Below, in pieces: positions 38,384-47,404 of a stretch of DNA of 64,000 nucleotides. The stretch is from Neobacillus sp. OS1-2 (GTDB taxonomy: Bacteria; Bacillota; Bacilli; Bacillales; Cytobacillaceae), in the NCBI RefSeq assembly GCF_030915505.1, contig NZ_CP133265.1, forward strand, positions 2,818,001 through 2,882,000, in the 5' to 3' direction. The notes under the pieces were generated by a model that worked only from the letters and a program-made list of their open reading frames with translations, did not search any database and had not been told where the DNA came from. Both the position numbers and the translations under genes were made by a program. The first letter of the stretch is position 1. The number at the start of each line of letters is the position of its first letter.

Positions 38384-38427
38384 AAAATTGCGTAACTTCT
38401 AATCAATAGGCAGTTACGCAATTTTTG
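38384..38427 (+). terminator. Partial terminator inside the ABC transporter operon
   Basis: 14-bp perfect stem AAAATTGCGTAACT / AGTTACGCAATTTT and a short T-run, after the binding-protein gene. Confidence 0.82.
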
Positions 38428-38487
38428 ATTAAATGAATAGATTACTACATAGCACAATACCTACATACATAGTCAGGGGGATCGATA

Positions 38488-39144
38488 ATGGATTTTAGGT
38501 GGGATCTTATTGCGGAATACGCCCCTTTTTTTCTAAAGGGGACACTGATAACCATTGGGCTTTCGGTCGCAAGCATTATCATTGGTTCAGTACTTGGTTT
38601 ATTTATTGGTTTAGGAAAAATGATGCGAAAAAAGCTGTGGGCTATGCCCTTTCATTGGTATATTAACGTCTTTCGGGGCACACCGTTAATGGTGCAAATC
38701 TTATTAATTCATTTTGCCGTTGTTCCGGCGTTTTTGGGGACAACCAATGCCATTGTTGCCGCCATTTTAGCTCTATCTTTAAACTCAGCAGCGTATGTGG
38801 CGGAAATATTCCGTGCCGGAATTCAATCGATTGATAAAGGGCAGATGGAGGCGGCGCGTTCGCTTGGGATGACACATGTACAAGCCATGAAGAATGTTAT
38901 TTTACCGCAAGCGTTTAAACGAATGATTCCACCGCTGGGCAATGAATTTATTGTCTTAATTAAGGATTCATCACTTGCCGCCCTCATTGCTGCGCCGGAG
39001 CTAATGTACTGGGGCCGTGCGATGCAGGGGCAATATATGCGCCCGTGGGAACCGTATTTAACAGCAGCAGTTATTTATCTCGTATTAACGCTTTCCTTAA
39101 ACTTCCTGCTTAACCGACTTGAAAGGAGGATGGAAACAGAATGA
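38488..39144 (+). CDS. Polar amino-acid ABC transporter, permease
   Basis: 218 residues, five membrane helices, His/Glu/Gln-transporter permease type. [16 protein letters not shown] and the EAA loop [23 protein letters not shown] are visible. It overlaps the ATPase gene by 4 nt. AGGGGG precedes the ATG. Confidence 0.93.
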   Translation: MDFRWDLIAEYAPFFLKGTLITIGLSVASIIIGSVLGLFIGLGKMMRKKLWAMPFHWYINVFRGTPLMVQILLIHFAVVPAFLGTTNAIVAAILALSLNSAAYVAEIFRAGIQSIDKGQMEAARSLGMTHVQAMKNVILPQAFKRMIPPLGNEFIVLIKDSSLAALIAAPELMYWGRAMQGQYMRPWEPYLTAAVIYLVLTLSLNFLLNRLERRMETE

Positions 39145-39863
39145 TTGAGGTGAAAAATTTAAAGAAGTCGTTTGGATTGAATGAGGTTCTTAAAGATATC
39201 AACGTAACGGTTAAGCCGCAAGAGGTCGTTGTCGTGATTGGCCCCTCCGGCTCGGGAAAATCAACGTTTCTTCGCTGCATCAATATGCTAGAAACTATTA
39301 CCGGCGGTCATGTCCTAATTGAAGGAATTGACCTAACAGATAAACAAACCGATATCAATAAAATTCGGACTGAAGTAGGGATGGTGTTCCAACAGTTCAA
39401 TTTATTTCCACATAAAAAGGTTATCGAGAATATTATGCTGGCACCCATGAAGGTAAGGAATATTCCAGGTGATGAGGCGCGGGCAAAAGGGTTGGAGCTC
39501 TTGAAGAAAGTAGGATTGGCGGACAAGGCGGAGGCCTATCCTGATTCCTTATCCGGCGGCCAAAAGCAGCGGGTTGCGATTGCGAGAGCCTTAGCGATGG
39601 AACCTAAAATCATGCTGTTTGACGAACCAACCTCTGCCCTTGACCCAGAAATGGTCGGCGAGGTTTTGGAAGTCATGAAACAGCTTGCTAAAGAGGGAAT
39701 GACAATGGTTGTTGTAACGCACGAAATGGGCTTCGCCAAAGAAGTAGGTGACCGGGTTATTTTTATGGATGGCGGTTTAATTGTCGAAGAAAACGTCCCG
39801 AGTGAGTTGTTTGACAATCCGAAAGAAGATAGAACGAAGGCGTTTTTGAGTAAGGTGTTATAA
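39141..39863 (+). CDS. Polar amino-acid ABC transporter, ATPase
   Basis: 240 residues. Walker [10 protein letters not shown], signature [15 protein letters not shown], Walker [15 protein letters not shown] and H-loop [13 protein letters not shown] are complete. Of the GlnQ/ArtR type. The start ATG overlaps the permease stop, and the operon terminator follows at once. Confidence 0.95.
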   Translation: MIEVKNLKKSFGLNEVLKDINVTVKPQEVVVVIGPSGSGKSTFLRCINMLETITGGHVLIEGIDLTDKQTDINKIRTEVGMVFQQFNLFPHKKVIENIMLAPMKVRNIPGDEARAKGLELLKKVGLADKAEAYPDSLSGGQKQRVAIARALAMEPKIMLFDEPTSALDPEMVGEVLEVMKQLAKEGMTMVVVTHEMGFAKEVGDRVIFMDGGLIVEENVPSELFDNPKEDRTKAFLSKVL

Positions 39864-39870
39864 GAACTAT

Positions 39871-39901
39871 ACAGGGGGCTGACAGCAGCTCCCTGTTTTT
39901 G
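39871..39901 (+). terminator. Terminator of ABC transporter operon
   Basis: 11-bp stem ACAGGGGGCTG / CAGCTCCCTGT (one G-T) with 4-nt loop and TTTTT. Confidence 0.88.
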
Positions 39902-39949
39902 TTATGATAAATGGAAAGACTTACCACTTCTTTTCAAGGAGGTAATTTT

Positions 39950-40567
39950 ATTAAATTTAGTACTAAAATACCGAAGTTCAATGAACAATCACATTCCGTA
40001 TTAATGAAAGAAGGCTGGAAGCCGCTAAAAGAGCCGAAGAGCCTGACGAACGCTGCGTTACTCTCGGTGCCCTTTATGGTGATTAATGCCCTGCTCTCAA
40101 TCGGAATCATCTATTGCTATTCCTCCTTTTCAATGCAGCGGTTTTCATTTATTAAGGGAAATTCAATCATACTTACGATTGATTTAGGTGTGGTTTTGGT
40201 GATTTTGTTAATGGTCATCATTCATGAACTTTTCCATTTAATCTTTATTCCTAACTTTTTGAAGTCAAAGGATACCATTATTGGACTAACCTGTTTTGGA
40301 GCGTTTGTGCATACAGAACAAATAATAACAAAAGCAAGGTTTATGTTCATATCTGCTGCGCCATTTTTGTTTCTGTCTATTTTGTTCCCTCTTATTCTAG
40401 CTATCTTCGGATTTTTAACGGGAAAAATATTAGTTTTTATATTATTTAATGCACTCGGTGCGTCCGTTGATATCCTGGGCTTTTTCTTGGTGTTTGTTCA
40501 AGTTCCAAAAAACGCAATAATAAAAAGTAATGGCACAAGAACGTACTGGAAAATGGGTGCTGAATAA
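39950..40567 (+). CDS. DUF3267 membrane metalloprotease-like protein, possible ATT start
   Basis: About 205 residues with five membrane helices. IIHELFHLIF carries an HExxH zincin motif, as in DUF3267 proteins. The only canonical start in frame is ATG 39911, which has no ribosome site; a textbook AAGGAGGT (39936-39943) instead sits 7 nt before ATT at 39950, giving a product starting (M)KFSTKIPKF. Either the start is AUU or the Shine-Dalgarno is coincidental. Function unknown. Monocistronic. Confidence 0.72.
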   Translation: MKFSTKIPKFNEQSHSVLMKEGWKPLKEPKSLTNAALLSVPFMVINALLSIGIIYCYSSFSMQRFSFIKGNSIILTIDLGVVLVILLMVIIHELFHLIFIPNFLKSKDTIIGLTCFGAFVHTEQIITKARFMFISAAPFLFLSILFPLILAIFGFLTGKILVFILFNALGASVDILGFFLVFVQVPKNAIIKSNGTRTYWKMGAE

Positions 40568-40795
40568 ACAAAAAGGACGGATGATGAAATTTATAGCTGG
40601 TTTACTTGTGAGGTGCAAAACGGTAAATCGCAAACCGAATCAAATAGGCAATTACATAAACTACATAGTGTATTTCATAGGCAAAAAGACTTAGAGACAC
40701 AAATATCTCTTAAATTTTCTTTTTTTTACAAAACTACCCGTAAGCCCCCCATGAGGTTGTACAAGTTCATTAGATGCTAAAGCGAGTATGATAAG

Positions 40796-40977
40796 CGGAG
40801 AAATTTCTCCTAATTAGTGTATAACACTGAAAATAGCTTAAATAGACGGAAGGATTCCGCCTATTTACTTGAAAAACGTAAAAATGGGCTATTTTGCTTT
40901 GCTTAATCGGAAAATCTCCGCTTAAATACCCCGAACCGAGCTCTATTATGCGGTCTAACCGGAAAATCTCCCCTAAT
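40796..40977. repeat. Degenerate GGAGATTTTCCG-type repeats in a 473-bp gap
   Basis: Four related blocks: AGCGGAGAAATTTCTCC near 40795 (with the perfect palindrome GGAGAAATTTCTCC at 40797-40810), GACGGAAGGATTCCGCC near 40846, TCGGAAAATCTCCGCTTA near 40907 and CCGGAAAATCTCCCCTAA near 40959, spaced about 50-60 bp. The whole gap 40568-41040 shows no ORF with a ribosome site. Confidence 0.65.
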
Positions 40978-41040
40978 TTTCAAGTGCGTTTTTAATATTT
41001 GCACTGCTAAAATAAACCAGTTATGAATATCATCCGCTTT

Positions 41041-41796
41041 TTAAAATTGATTTGGGAATTGCTTGGTGATTCCGTCTGAAAAGGTGTCCGCCATTCCTCG
41101 TGCTTGTTTTTCAATCTGATCGTACACGGCGACATCGGCCTCGAAGTTTTTAATAATCATACAAATGGCCTCAAGCTTTGTCAGCTGCAAATGGTGGTTC
41201 ATCATTTCATTGACGGCATCTCGCGGCCAGTTCAGTGGATTAATTCGGTTCATGAAGACGGCGATGTCTGCGGCATTCTGGAACCAACGTTTTTCCGCAG
41301 CTGCTGCCGTATTATTGTTTCCAGCGACTGCAGCTTTGACGAGCTCAGCGGCAATCACAAGATGATCCTTAATCAAGGCAGCAAATTCAACACCAACTTG
41401 TTCTCCATAATAGGTTTTGAAGGCATTGCCCATATCGGTGGCATTTCGCAAGAGCCGTTTAATGACAAAATCAATATCCGGAAGCTTAAAGTTAAGGCTG
41501 ATGATGGCCATTCGAGTCCAGGCAACATGCTCTTCCCATAAGACCCTCATAAAGATTCTTAACTCCATCTCTTCTTTACTGACGCAGCCAGCCCCGCATT
41601 TAGTACTTTGGGAAGCGGGTGCTTGATTAATAGGCATATGACGATAGGCGTAGGTGGGGATGGAAATTCCTTGGCCAACGAATAAGTTATAAGGGGTGAC
41701 GCCCGGATTTGCAGCAACAATAGCTTCAACGGACGATTGCATCTGCTGGGCAATTGACCACAGATTATCGCCAGGTTGGATTGTATAGGAACGCAT
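41041..41796 (-). CDS. LysM-domain protein with helical C-terminal domain
   Basis: 251 residues. The N-terminal LysM module (SYTIQPGDNLWSIAQQM...VGQGISIPTY) binds peptidoglycan; a linker with CGAGCVSKEE leads to a ~180-residue all-helical domain rich in His, Met and Glu (FMRVLWEEHVAWTRM, NEMMNHHLQLTKLE) resembling DUF2935-type four-helix bundles. No signal peptide, as in spore-coat/cortex LysM proteins such as SafA. A sigma-K-like promoter upstream (41833-41859) supports expression in the mother cell. Annotations of relatives as acetylglutamate kinase are unsupported by motif. Confidence 0.72.
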   Translation of the reverse strand: MRSYTIQPGDNLWSIAQQMQSSVEAIVAANPGVTPYNLFVGQGISIPTYAYRHMPINQAPASQSTKCGAGCVSKEEMELRIFMRVLWEEHVAWTRMAIISLNFKLPDIDFVIKRLLRNATDMGNAFKTYYGEQVGVEFAALIKDHLVIAAELVKAAVAGNNNTAAAAEKRWFQNAADIAVFMNRINPLNWPRDAVNEMMNHHLQLTKLEAICMIIKNFEADVAVYDQIEKQARGMADTFSDGITKQFPNQF

Positions 41797-41832
41797 AACG
41801 AATCATTGTCTCCTTAAGAAGCCTTTTTTACT

Positions 41833-41859
41833 AAAAATATGCTTGGGCGAAAATAATGT
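41833..41859 (-). promoter_or_regulatory. Sigma-K-like promoter of LysM gene
   Basis: Minus strand AC, 16 nt, CATATTTTT: one mismatch to AC-N16-CATANNNTA. Confidence 0.5.
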
Positions 41860-41890
41860 TACGTGTCCTCCCCATTTTGAAAAATAAAAA

Positions 41891-41916
41891 AGACGACATG
41901 TGTAAATGTCATCTTT
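41891..41916 (-). terminator. Intrinsic terminator
   Basis: 10-bp stem (one G-T) with 6-nt loop and T-run on the minus strand, after the 171-residue gene. Confidence 0.8.
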
Positions 41917-41930
41917 ACCATCCCAGAAGA

Positions 41931-42446
41931 TCAATCTTCAAAATCAAATACCTCTACTATTTTGTCTGCTCTAACCCGGTTTTGACAAAGTTTAAACAGT
42001 TCCGTGAAAAATACCTCCACTTCATTTGGTGAGGGTGGCAATTTGATGTGAACCATAGTAGAGCCAAACATTTGCTTAAAATAGGCTTTTCGTTGATCAT
42101 TTTTTCCATCACGTTTAAACGGTTTATATGACCAAACAAGATGTGGACCATCGTCAAGGTCTTGAATTTGCCGGATTTCCGCGCAGGTTGTCGACCGATC
42201 ATGTGCATAGATAACCAAGTAATAATTATCGTTCCGATGCCAATCAATAAATAAGAAGTAGTAGCCCGTATCATTTTCCGGCCGTGAGACTTCATATGCG
42301 GCTAACGTTTGCTTACCGTTCGTCCATTGATGAAACTTCGGAAGGGTGCCACCAATTGTTTCTAGTTTCCTAATCTCATAAGAGGCTGGCTTTGAGTCAT
42401 CAATCTGATTTGCTAAATAAATAGCTTGTTCCTTTTCCAACGTCAT
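41931..42446 (-). CDS. Uncharacterised cytoplasmic protein, 171 residues
   Basis: I do not recognise the family. It is soluble, rich in aromatic and charged residues (YYFLFIDWHRNDNYYLVIYAHDR; VWSYKPFKRDGKNDQRKAYF), probably alpha/beta. The ATG has GGAG 4 nt upstream inside AAGGAGATAA. It is divergent from the dynamin-like gene and has its own terminator, so it is likely expressed alone. Confidence 0.6.
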   Translation of the reverse strand: MTLEKEQAIYLANQIDDSKPASYEIRKLETIGGTLPKFHQWTNGKQTLAAYEVSRPENDTGYYFLFIDWHRNDNYYLVIYAHDRSTTCAEIRQIQDLDDGPHLVWSYKPFKRDGKNDQRKAYFKQMFGSTMVHIKLPPSPNEVEVFFTELFKLCQNRVRADKIVEVFDFED

Positions 42447-42733
42447 TTATCTCCTTAAGTGGTATGATTTTATTATACTTTTCTGAAAGGGAAAAAAGAA
42501 AGCCTGCATGGTAAATGAAAGGCCGCTTAATTTCCTTAAAGGGAGCTATACCAACCGCTACGTATTGTTTGTCTTCAAATTGAAACAAATCTGACATCTT
42601 TTTAAAAAATTCATCTGTTAGAATCGATATAATTGGGACTTAAAATCTGTACATACGGCGAATAGTATATGGAATAATTATGACTCTTTTCCATAAGAAT
42701 GACATAGAGTGGTTGCAATTGGAGGGAAAGAAA

Positions 42734-45487
42734 ATGACGTTAGAAAAGCAATTAATACAAAAGACGTATTATAAAATGTTCATAAATGAGCATGAAGATA
42801 TGCATCCGATTCGCGTCCTAGGTGAAGTGTTTCAGGAGGAGGCAAAACAGGATCTACCTGATTTATCGACTATTCGCTTTGCGCAGGGTGAAGTCTACTT
42901 TCATCACAAAGATTTTGAAACCGCCATATTTAAATGGGAAAACATTATTAATGAACTCGAGCCGTGGGCAAAGAAGAACACGGGTGATGCTTATTATGAG
43001 CTTGGGCTGTTATCTGCAGCTGAGGATATCTATTGTGCGATCGCATCAGAGGATCCCACATTAAAGACAGAAGTGGCCTTAAAGTTATTTTCTCTATATA
43101 TTGAGCGCGGGAAGGTAGAGGCAGCCGTTTCAACGATAAAAAAGACAATCGTCGCTAACCCAGATTATCCGAACGTCACTGAAATCGCCCGCAACTTTTT
43201 TGAAGAACGACAGGATTGGGAAAATGCGGTTGAATTGGCAGTCACTGAGGCAAAACGGACAGATTCATTGGAATGGTTTGAAATTCTGAACACGTATATA
43301 AAAAAGGGTGTAACCAAACACCATGCGCCAAGCTATTTCTCCCAAGCGTTAATCCTATTATTTACTCTTGATAAAAGAAAGTTTGAGGAGCTTGTTTCGT
43401 CACTGTGGGATAGTTACAAAAATGAAGAATCCTATTTTACTTGGTTAAGTGAAATCAACCATCTTTTATTAAATCTTGAACTCAGCCGAAATGAAAACTG
43501 GTCGGAGCTTTCAAGGCTTCATAAGGAACATTATTTTAGTTTAATTGAGGGAAGGTACTTTATTAAGGTACTGCAGGATTTTATTCCAGACTTATTAACC
43601 AATTGGTTTAGGTTGGCGGATGATTCAAATGTGGTAGTAGCATCGGCTGCTGTGCTTTCATGGAATGAGCTATTTCCAGCAAGTATCAGTATGTCAATTG
43701 TAAGTGAAGCAGAAAAATTGATTAGTTTAACGGAAACGGACATGGATGAACTTAATGAGTGCCTTTTATTGCTTGATTCCATCATGAGTTGGGCAAAGAA
43801 GCATGATATGGGGGAGAATAATCACATCAAGTGGTTTGTCCGCCAATTAGTCGATTTTGACACACAGCATCTTTTTATTACCGGATTAAGTGGTACGGGA
43901 AAATCCACTTTTGTGAATACCGTTCTTGGAGAGGATCTGCAGGATAGTCCAACCTCTTCCATGGTGATGTTTAAGCATGCGCCTTCGTTAGAAATCACAG
44001 AAATCACGGATAGAGAGGTTACTAGCTTACCAGAATTTGCTGATTTTCAAGAACGCATGGATCGCCGTCGGAATGCACTGGAATCCATCATTGAATTTAA
44101 CCAGCCGAATGGTTTTTTACAGGAGAATAAGGTTGCTTTCATTGATACCCCTGGATTGAAGGGAAACCCCCATTATGATCGCTATGAAGTATTGAAAAAC
44201 TTGCATGTTGCTGATTCCGTTCTCTTTGTCCTTGATGCAAATGCACCGTTTACGGAAAAAGAGCAGATGGCGCTTAAGCAGATCCAGGAGTTAGCACCAG
44301 ATATACCGGTTCATTTTCTATTGAGTAAAATGGATACAATTGTTGGTGAGCGTGAAGCTCTTCGCATTTTTGATGAAACTAGGGTCTCGATTCATTCCTA
44401 TTTACCTGATGCAAGGGTGTTTGCTTTTTCATCGCAATACGAAGGTGGACAGCAACAGGAATTAACCGCGTTTATTCATTCCATCAAGAAGACAAGAAAT
44501 ATTGAGGATAAGCGTCTAGCAAAGCTGTTGTATTTTATTCGCACCACGATTGCCAGCCTGCTGCAAAAACGGATTGATGTAGAAAATCAGCTGGTTGAGT
44601 CGATTCGGTGGAACGAAGAAATGCTGATGAAGTTAAATGGAGCAGTAAACCAACTGAAGGATACCGAAGTACAAAAAACACAGACAATCGCGAAATCGTT
44701 CCGAGCTATTAAGGAAACGATAGAAAAAGATTTATCAGATAGTGTTCGGAAAATGCTTCAAGAGTGTTCCTCATTAATTAAGGAAGATAGCAACTTCAGT
44801 AAAATTCACTTAGAACTCAATGATGAAATGAATCGAAAAATCCAAGCCTATTTGGAACAAACCGTTATGCCGAAATTTTACCGTTCGCTGCAGGAATGGA
44901 TTGAACATGGCAAAGAGGAGCTTGAGCAAAGTCAGGAATTTTTGAATGAGATGGGTGACGGCTTTAATCATATGTATGGCGAAGAGCGGCTCAAGCTTGA
45001 ATGTGATTTTAAGGTGCTTGACGATTGGCGGCGTGATACTGATCGAATGACAAGCCGTTTTCAGCTTGAAAGCATTAATATTCTGCTCCGCCGTACACCA
45101 GCCCAATTTTTATTAAAAAGCGCCGGGAAACTATTTGGCGCCCTATCGCAAAATAAGGCAATGCTTTTTAATAAATACAAAGCCTTTGTGGAGAATGAAG
45201 ATTATTCTGAAGCAATTGCTGCGGTTAATAAGCAATTTTTTCAGCCGTTTGAGCTGTTTGAAAAATCATTGGAGCGCGACATCACTTTGTTTTTCAGGAG
45301 TCCACTGAATGTATTAAATGATTCTGTCGAAGAGGCACGCGAGGGTATTCAGACAAACCAAGAAATGCTGAACAAAATGAACACCAATCCAGAAATGTTC
45401 CGTGATCCTCTTACACTGTTTGATGTAAGACTGCGTCAGTTCGAATGGATGACAATCGCCGGAAAAGGAATGCAAACAATCTACTGA
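42734..45487 (+). CDS. Large dynamin-like GTPase with N-terminal TPR-like region
   Basis: 917 residues. Residues ~1-370 are helical repeats of TPR character (FAQGEVYFHHKDFETAIFKWENII, DAYYELGLLSAAEDIYCAIA). A GTPase domain follows: G1 GLSGTGKSTFVN, G2-like SPTSSM, G3 DTPGLKG, and a G4 of LSKMD instead of the usual NKxD. The C-terminal ~350 residues are long helices as in dynamin stalks; no membrane span is obvious. Start ATG 42734 with GGAGGG upstream. It is a single-gene unit. Bacterial dynamin-like proteins act in membrane remodelling, stress tolerance and phage defence; which applies here is unknown. Confidence 0.8.
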   Translation: MTLEKQLIQKTYYKMFINEHEDMHPIRVLGEVFQEEAKQDLPDLSTIRFAQGEVYFHHKDFETAIFKWENIINELEPWAKKNTGDAYYELGLLSAAEDIYCAIASEDPTLKTEVALKLFSLYIERGKVEAAVSTIKKTIVANPDYPNVTEIARNFFEERQDWENAVELAVTEAKRTDSLEWFEILNTYIKKGVTKHHAPSYFSQALILLFTLDKRKFEELVSSLWDSYKNEESYFTWLSEINHLLLNLELSRNENWSELSRLHKEHYFSLIEGRYFIKVLQDFIPDLLTNWFRLADDSNVVVASAAVLSWNELFPASISMSIVSEAEKLISLTETDMDELNECLLLLDSIMSWAKKHDMGENNHIKWFVRQLVDFDTQHLFITGLSGTGKSTFVNTVLGEDLQDSPTSSMVMFKHAPSLEITEITDREVTSLPEFADFQERMDRRRNALESIIEFNQPNGFLQENKVAFIDTPGLKGNPHYDRYEVLKNLHVADSVLFVLDANAPFTEKEQMALKQIQELAPDIPVHFLLSKMDTIVGEREALRIFDETRVSIHSYLPDARVFAFSSQYEGGQQQELTAFIHSIKKTRNIEDKRLAKLLYFIRTTIASLLQKRIDVENQLVESIRWNEEMLMKLNGAVNQLKDTEVQKTQTIAKSFRAIKETIEKDLSDSVRKMLQECSSLIKEDSNFSKIHLELNDEMNRKIQAYLEQTVMPKFYRSLQEWIEHGKEELEQSQEFLNEMGDGFNHMYGEERLKLECDFKVLDDWRRDTDRMTSRFQLESINILLRRTPAQFLLKSAGKLFGALSQNKAMLFNKYKAFVENEDYSEAIAAVNKQFFQPFELFEKSLERDITLFFRSPLNVLNDSVEEAREGIQTNQEMLNKMNTNPEMFRDPLTLFDVRLRQFEWMTIAGKGMQTIY

Positions 45488-45492
45488 ACATG

Positions 45493-45522
45493 GAAGATGT
45501 CCAAAGGGCATCTTCTTTTTTT
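45493..45522 (+). terminator. Intrinsic terminator of dynamin-like gene
   Basis: 10-bp stem GAAGATGTCC / GGGCATCTTC with 3-nt loop and a run of T. Confidence 0.88.
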
Positions 45523-45537
45523 AGTTAAAGAATATAA

Positions 45538-45679
45538 AAGTTTCGACTTTGAGAATTGTCTAGCTGCTGCGCCTAGGGGCTCGGGGTCATAAGCCAATCA
45601 GTCAAGAAGGTTAAAGTGCAACCTTCTCGCCTGCTCGTCTTATGCCTGTCGCCCCTGAGCAAGGCGCTTCCGCTTTTCT
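45538..45679. repeat. ~142-bp dispersed imperfect inverted-repeat element, copy 2
   Basis: Left end AAGTTTCGACTTTGAGAA, right end GGCGCTTCCGCTTTTCT (45663-45679, identical to copy 1 at 20775-20791). The inner part contains its own hairpin (AGAAGGTT...AACCTTCT). Located between the dynamin-like gene and the ECF sigma promoter. Confidence 0.82.
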
Positions 45680-45683
45680 AATC

Positions 45684-45748
45684 TTAAGAAATTTTTAAGA
45701 TTGTCTTAAATGAATGTTAAGATTTTTCGATTAGTATTAAGATACTAT
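45684..45748 (+). promoter_or_regulatory. 11-bp direct-repeat operator and -10 of ECF sigma gene
   Basis: Hexamers TTAAGA (45684), TTAAGA (45695), TTAAAT (45706) and TTAAGA (45717) are spaced exactly 11 bp, the geometry of OmpR/PhoP-family response-regulator sites. TACTAT at 45743-45748 is the likely -10; no consensus -35 exists, so activation is expected. Confidence 0.78.
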
Positions 45749-45798
45749 TTAAATTCACTGGACGAGTGTACATTTTTGAAAGGATGGTAGGGGGGATA

Positions 45799-46317
45799 AT
45801 GGTGAATAAGATTGATTTTTCAGAGGTATATAGAATGTACTATAAACGTCTTTTTCATATAAGCTTTTCTATCACTAGGGATTTGCATCTAGCAGAGGAT
45901 GTCGTTCAGGAAACGTTTATTAAAGCGATGAAAAAGGTTGAAACAATCGAAGAAGAAAAGAAGATGGGTGCCTGGTTATCCGTCATTGCTACCAGAACGG
46001 CGATTGATTATGTCCGAAGCGAACGGAAAAAGCCTGCAACCTTGATGGAAGAGGATATGCTTGAATGCTTGGGAAAGGAAATGATGCAAAACGTCGAGGA
46101 GGAAGTGGAACTAGCGAGTTTTCAGGAGCAAGTGAATGCCGCTATTGCAACGCTCACCACCGAATACCAAGCGGTGCTTAATCTTAAGCTTTTGCATGGT
46201 TTAAAGGAGTATGAAATTGCCAGCATCCTCGATATCAAGCCAAGCACGGTGAAAACGAGAATCTACCGAGCAAGAAAACAACTAAAATTACTGTTTCTCA
46301 AACAGCTAACGGCTTAA
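45799..46317 (+). CDS. ECF-type RNA polymerase sigma factor
   Basis: 172 residues. Region 2 (YYKRLFHISFSITRDLHLAEDVVQETFIKAMKKV) and region 4 (LKEYEIASILDIKPSTVKTRIYRARKQL) are complete. Start at ATG 45799 after AGGGGGG; GTG 45766 lacks a site. No anti-sigma gene follows, and the next genes are small enzymes, so control may be transcriptional through the upstream direct-repeat operator. Of the SigX/YlaC/SigV kind by length; no closer assignment is possible. Confidence 0.9.
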   Translation: MVNKIDFSEVYRMYYKRLFHISFSITRDLHLAEDVVQETFIKAMKKVETIEEEKKMGAWLSVIATRTAIDYVRSERKKPATLMEEDMLECLGKEMMQNVEEEVELASFQEQVNAAIATLTTEYQAVLNLKLLHGLKEYEIASILDIKPSTVKTRIYRARKQLKLLFLKQLTA

Positions 46318-46544
46318 ATATATGCAGTAGAACCGGAAAGTCCTTCATTGCTTGATGAAGGACTAATCTTGATGGATTTCCCACTGGGAGGTTCATCATC
46401 GTCCTTATGAAGGACAAAACCCGTCAATTCCTCCTTAGAATTGTCCTTCATTTAGGTGATAAAGGGGAATCCACAAAGAGTTTTTTTCCAAAACTTTCTA
46501 TGGTAGAATTGTGGGAAGTATATTTGAAAATCGGAGGAATAAGG

Positions 46545-46910
46545 ATGAAAAGTGCTAGTCCATACATATTTGTAGATAATTGCGAGAAAGTTATGGAATT
46601 TTACCAAAATCTATTTGGCGGGGAAATGACGAATATTCAAAAAAGCGATGACGGTAAGTGTTTGCATGCTGAACTTCATCTTGGTAACAGTATCATTCAC
46701 TTTTCAGATACATTCGGCAATACCCATGTCGGAGATAACGTGCGAATCAGCCTGGAATGTGAAAGTGATGAAGAAATTAGAAGAGTATATGATTTGCTTA
46801 GCCAATCTGGAAAAGTTACTTTCCCATTGCAAGAAACATTTTGGGGAGCCATGCACGCAAATCTAGTTGACCAGTTTGGTATTGGCTGGCTGTTAAATTT
46901 TTCAAAGTGA
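46545..46910 (+). CDS. PhnB-type VOC protein
   Basis: 121 residues, a single glyoxalase-fold module: PYIFVDNCEKVMEFYQNLFGGEM and SIIHFSDTFGN, ending WGAMHANLVDQFGIGWLLNF, typical of the PhnB-like (DUF1338/YjdN) branch. Substrate unknown. Start ATG 46545 directly after GGAGGAATAAGG; the longer frame back to 46407 has no ribosome site. 18 bp before the SRPBCC gene, so probably an operon. Confidence 0.83.
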   Translation: MKSASPYIFVDNCEKVMEFYQNLFGGEMTNIQKSDDGKCLHAELHLGNSIIHFSDTFGNTHVGDNVRISLECESDEEIRRVYDLLSQSGKVTFPLQETFWGAMHANLVDQFGIGWLLNFSK

Positions 46911-46928
46911 ATGAAAGGAAGTACGTGA

Positions 46929-47366
46929 ATGAACAACCTTACAAAAATGAAAATAAATAAACCAGCGAAGGATGTATTTGAAGCTTTTGTTGATCCAGCA
47001 AAAATCGGGAACTTTTGGTTCTCGTCCAGTTCGGAAAGATGGGAAAAGGGCAAGACGATTACGTTGAAATATGAGGAATACCAGGCTCAAGTAAGTATAA
47101 ATATAATTGAAATCGAAGAAAATAAAAAGGTTGTTTTCCGCTGGGGCGCAAATGGCGAAGGGCATATTGTGACAATAGCGATGAAAGAACTTGATCACTC
47201 GGCAACCATAATTGAAATTACCGAAGAAGGATTTAATGAAAATGAGGATGAGCTAATCCTGCAATTGATTGATAATAAAGAAGGCTGGGTTTTTATGTTA
47301 ACCTGCTTAAAGGGATATTTAGAATTTGGAGTGAACCAATTAAGAGGTGGATTAGTAAAGGATTGA
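46929..47366 (+). CDS. SRPBCC / AHSA1-type small-molecule-binding protein
   Basis: 145 residues with the START-like fold: KPAKDVFEAFVDPAKIGNFWF at the N-terminus, central beta strands (KKVVFRWGANGEGHIVTIAM) and the long C-terminal helix (NKEGWVFMLTCLKGYLEFG). Ligand unknown. Ribosome site GAAAGGAAG precedes the ATG. Probably co-transcribed with the PhnB-type gene. Confidence 0.85.
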   Translation: MNNLTKMKINKPAKDVFEAFVDPAKIGNFWFSSSSERWEKGKTITLKYEEYQAQVSINIIEIEENKKVVFRWGANGEGHIVTIAMKELDHSATIIEITEEGFNENEDELILQLIDNKEGWVFMLTCLKGYLEFGVNQLRGGLVKD

Positions 47367-47370
47367 CATG

Positions 47371-47393
47371 AAAAGAGCCAGTTGGCTCTTTTT
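47371..47393. terminator. Bidirectional terminator
   Basis: 9-bp perfect stem AAAAGAGCC / GGCTCTTTT, shared by the SRPBCC gene and the convergent exported protein. Confidence 0.85.
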
Positions 47394-47404
47394 CAGTCCT
47401 CCCC

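Noticed and set aside
43531-45511. Minus-strand ORFs opposite the dynamin-like gene
   Set aside because: No ribosome sites or recognisable domains; shadows of the 917-residue frame.
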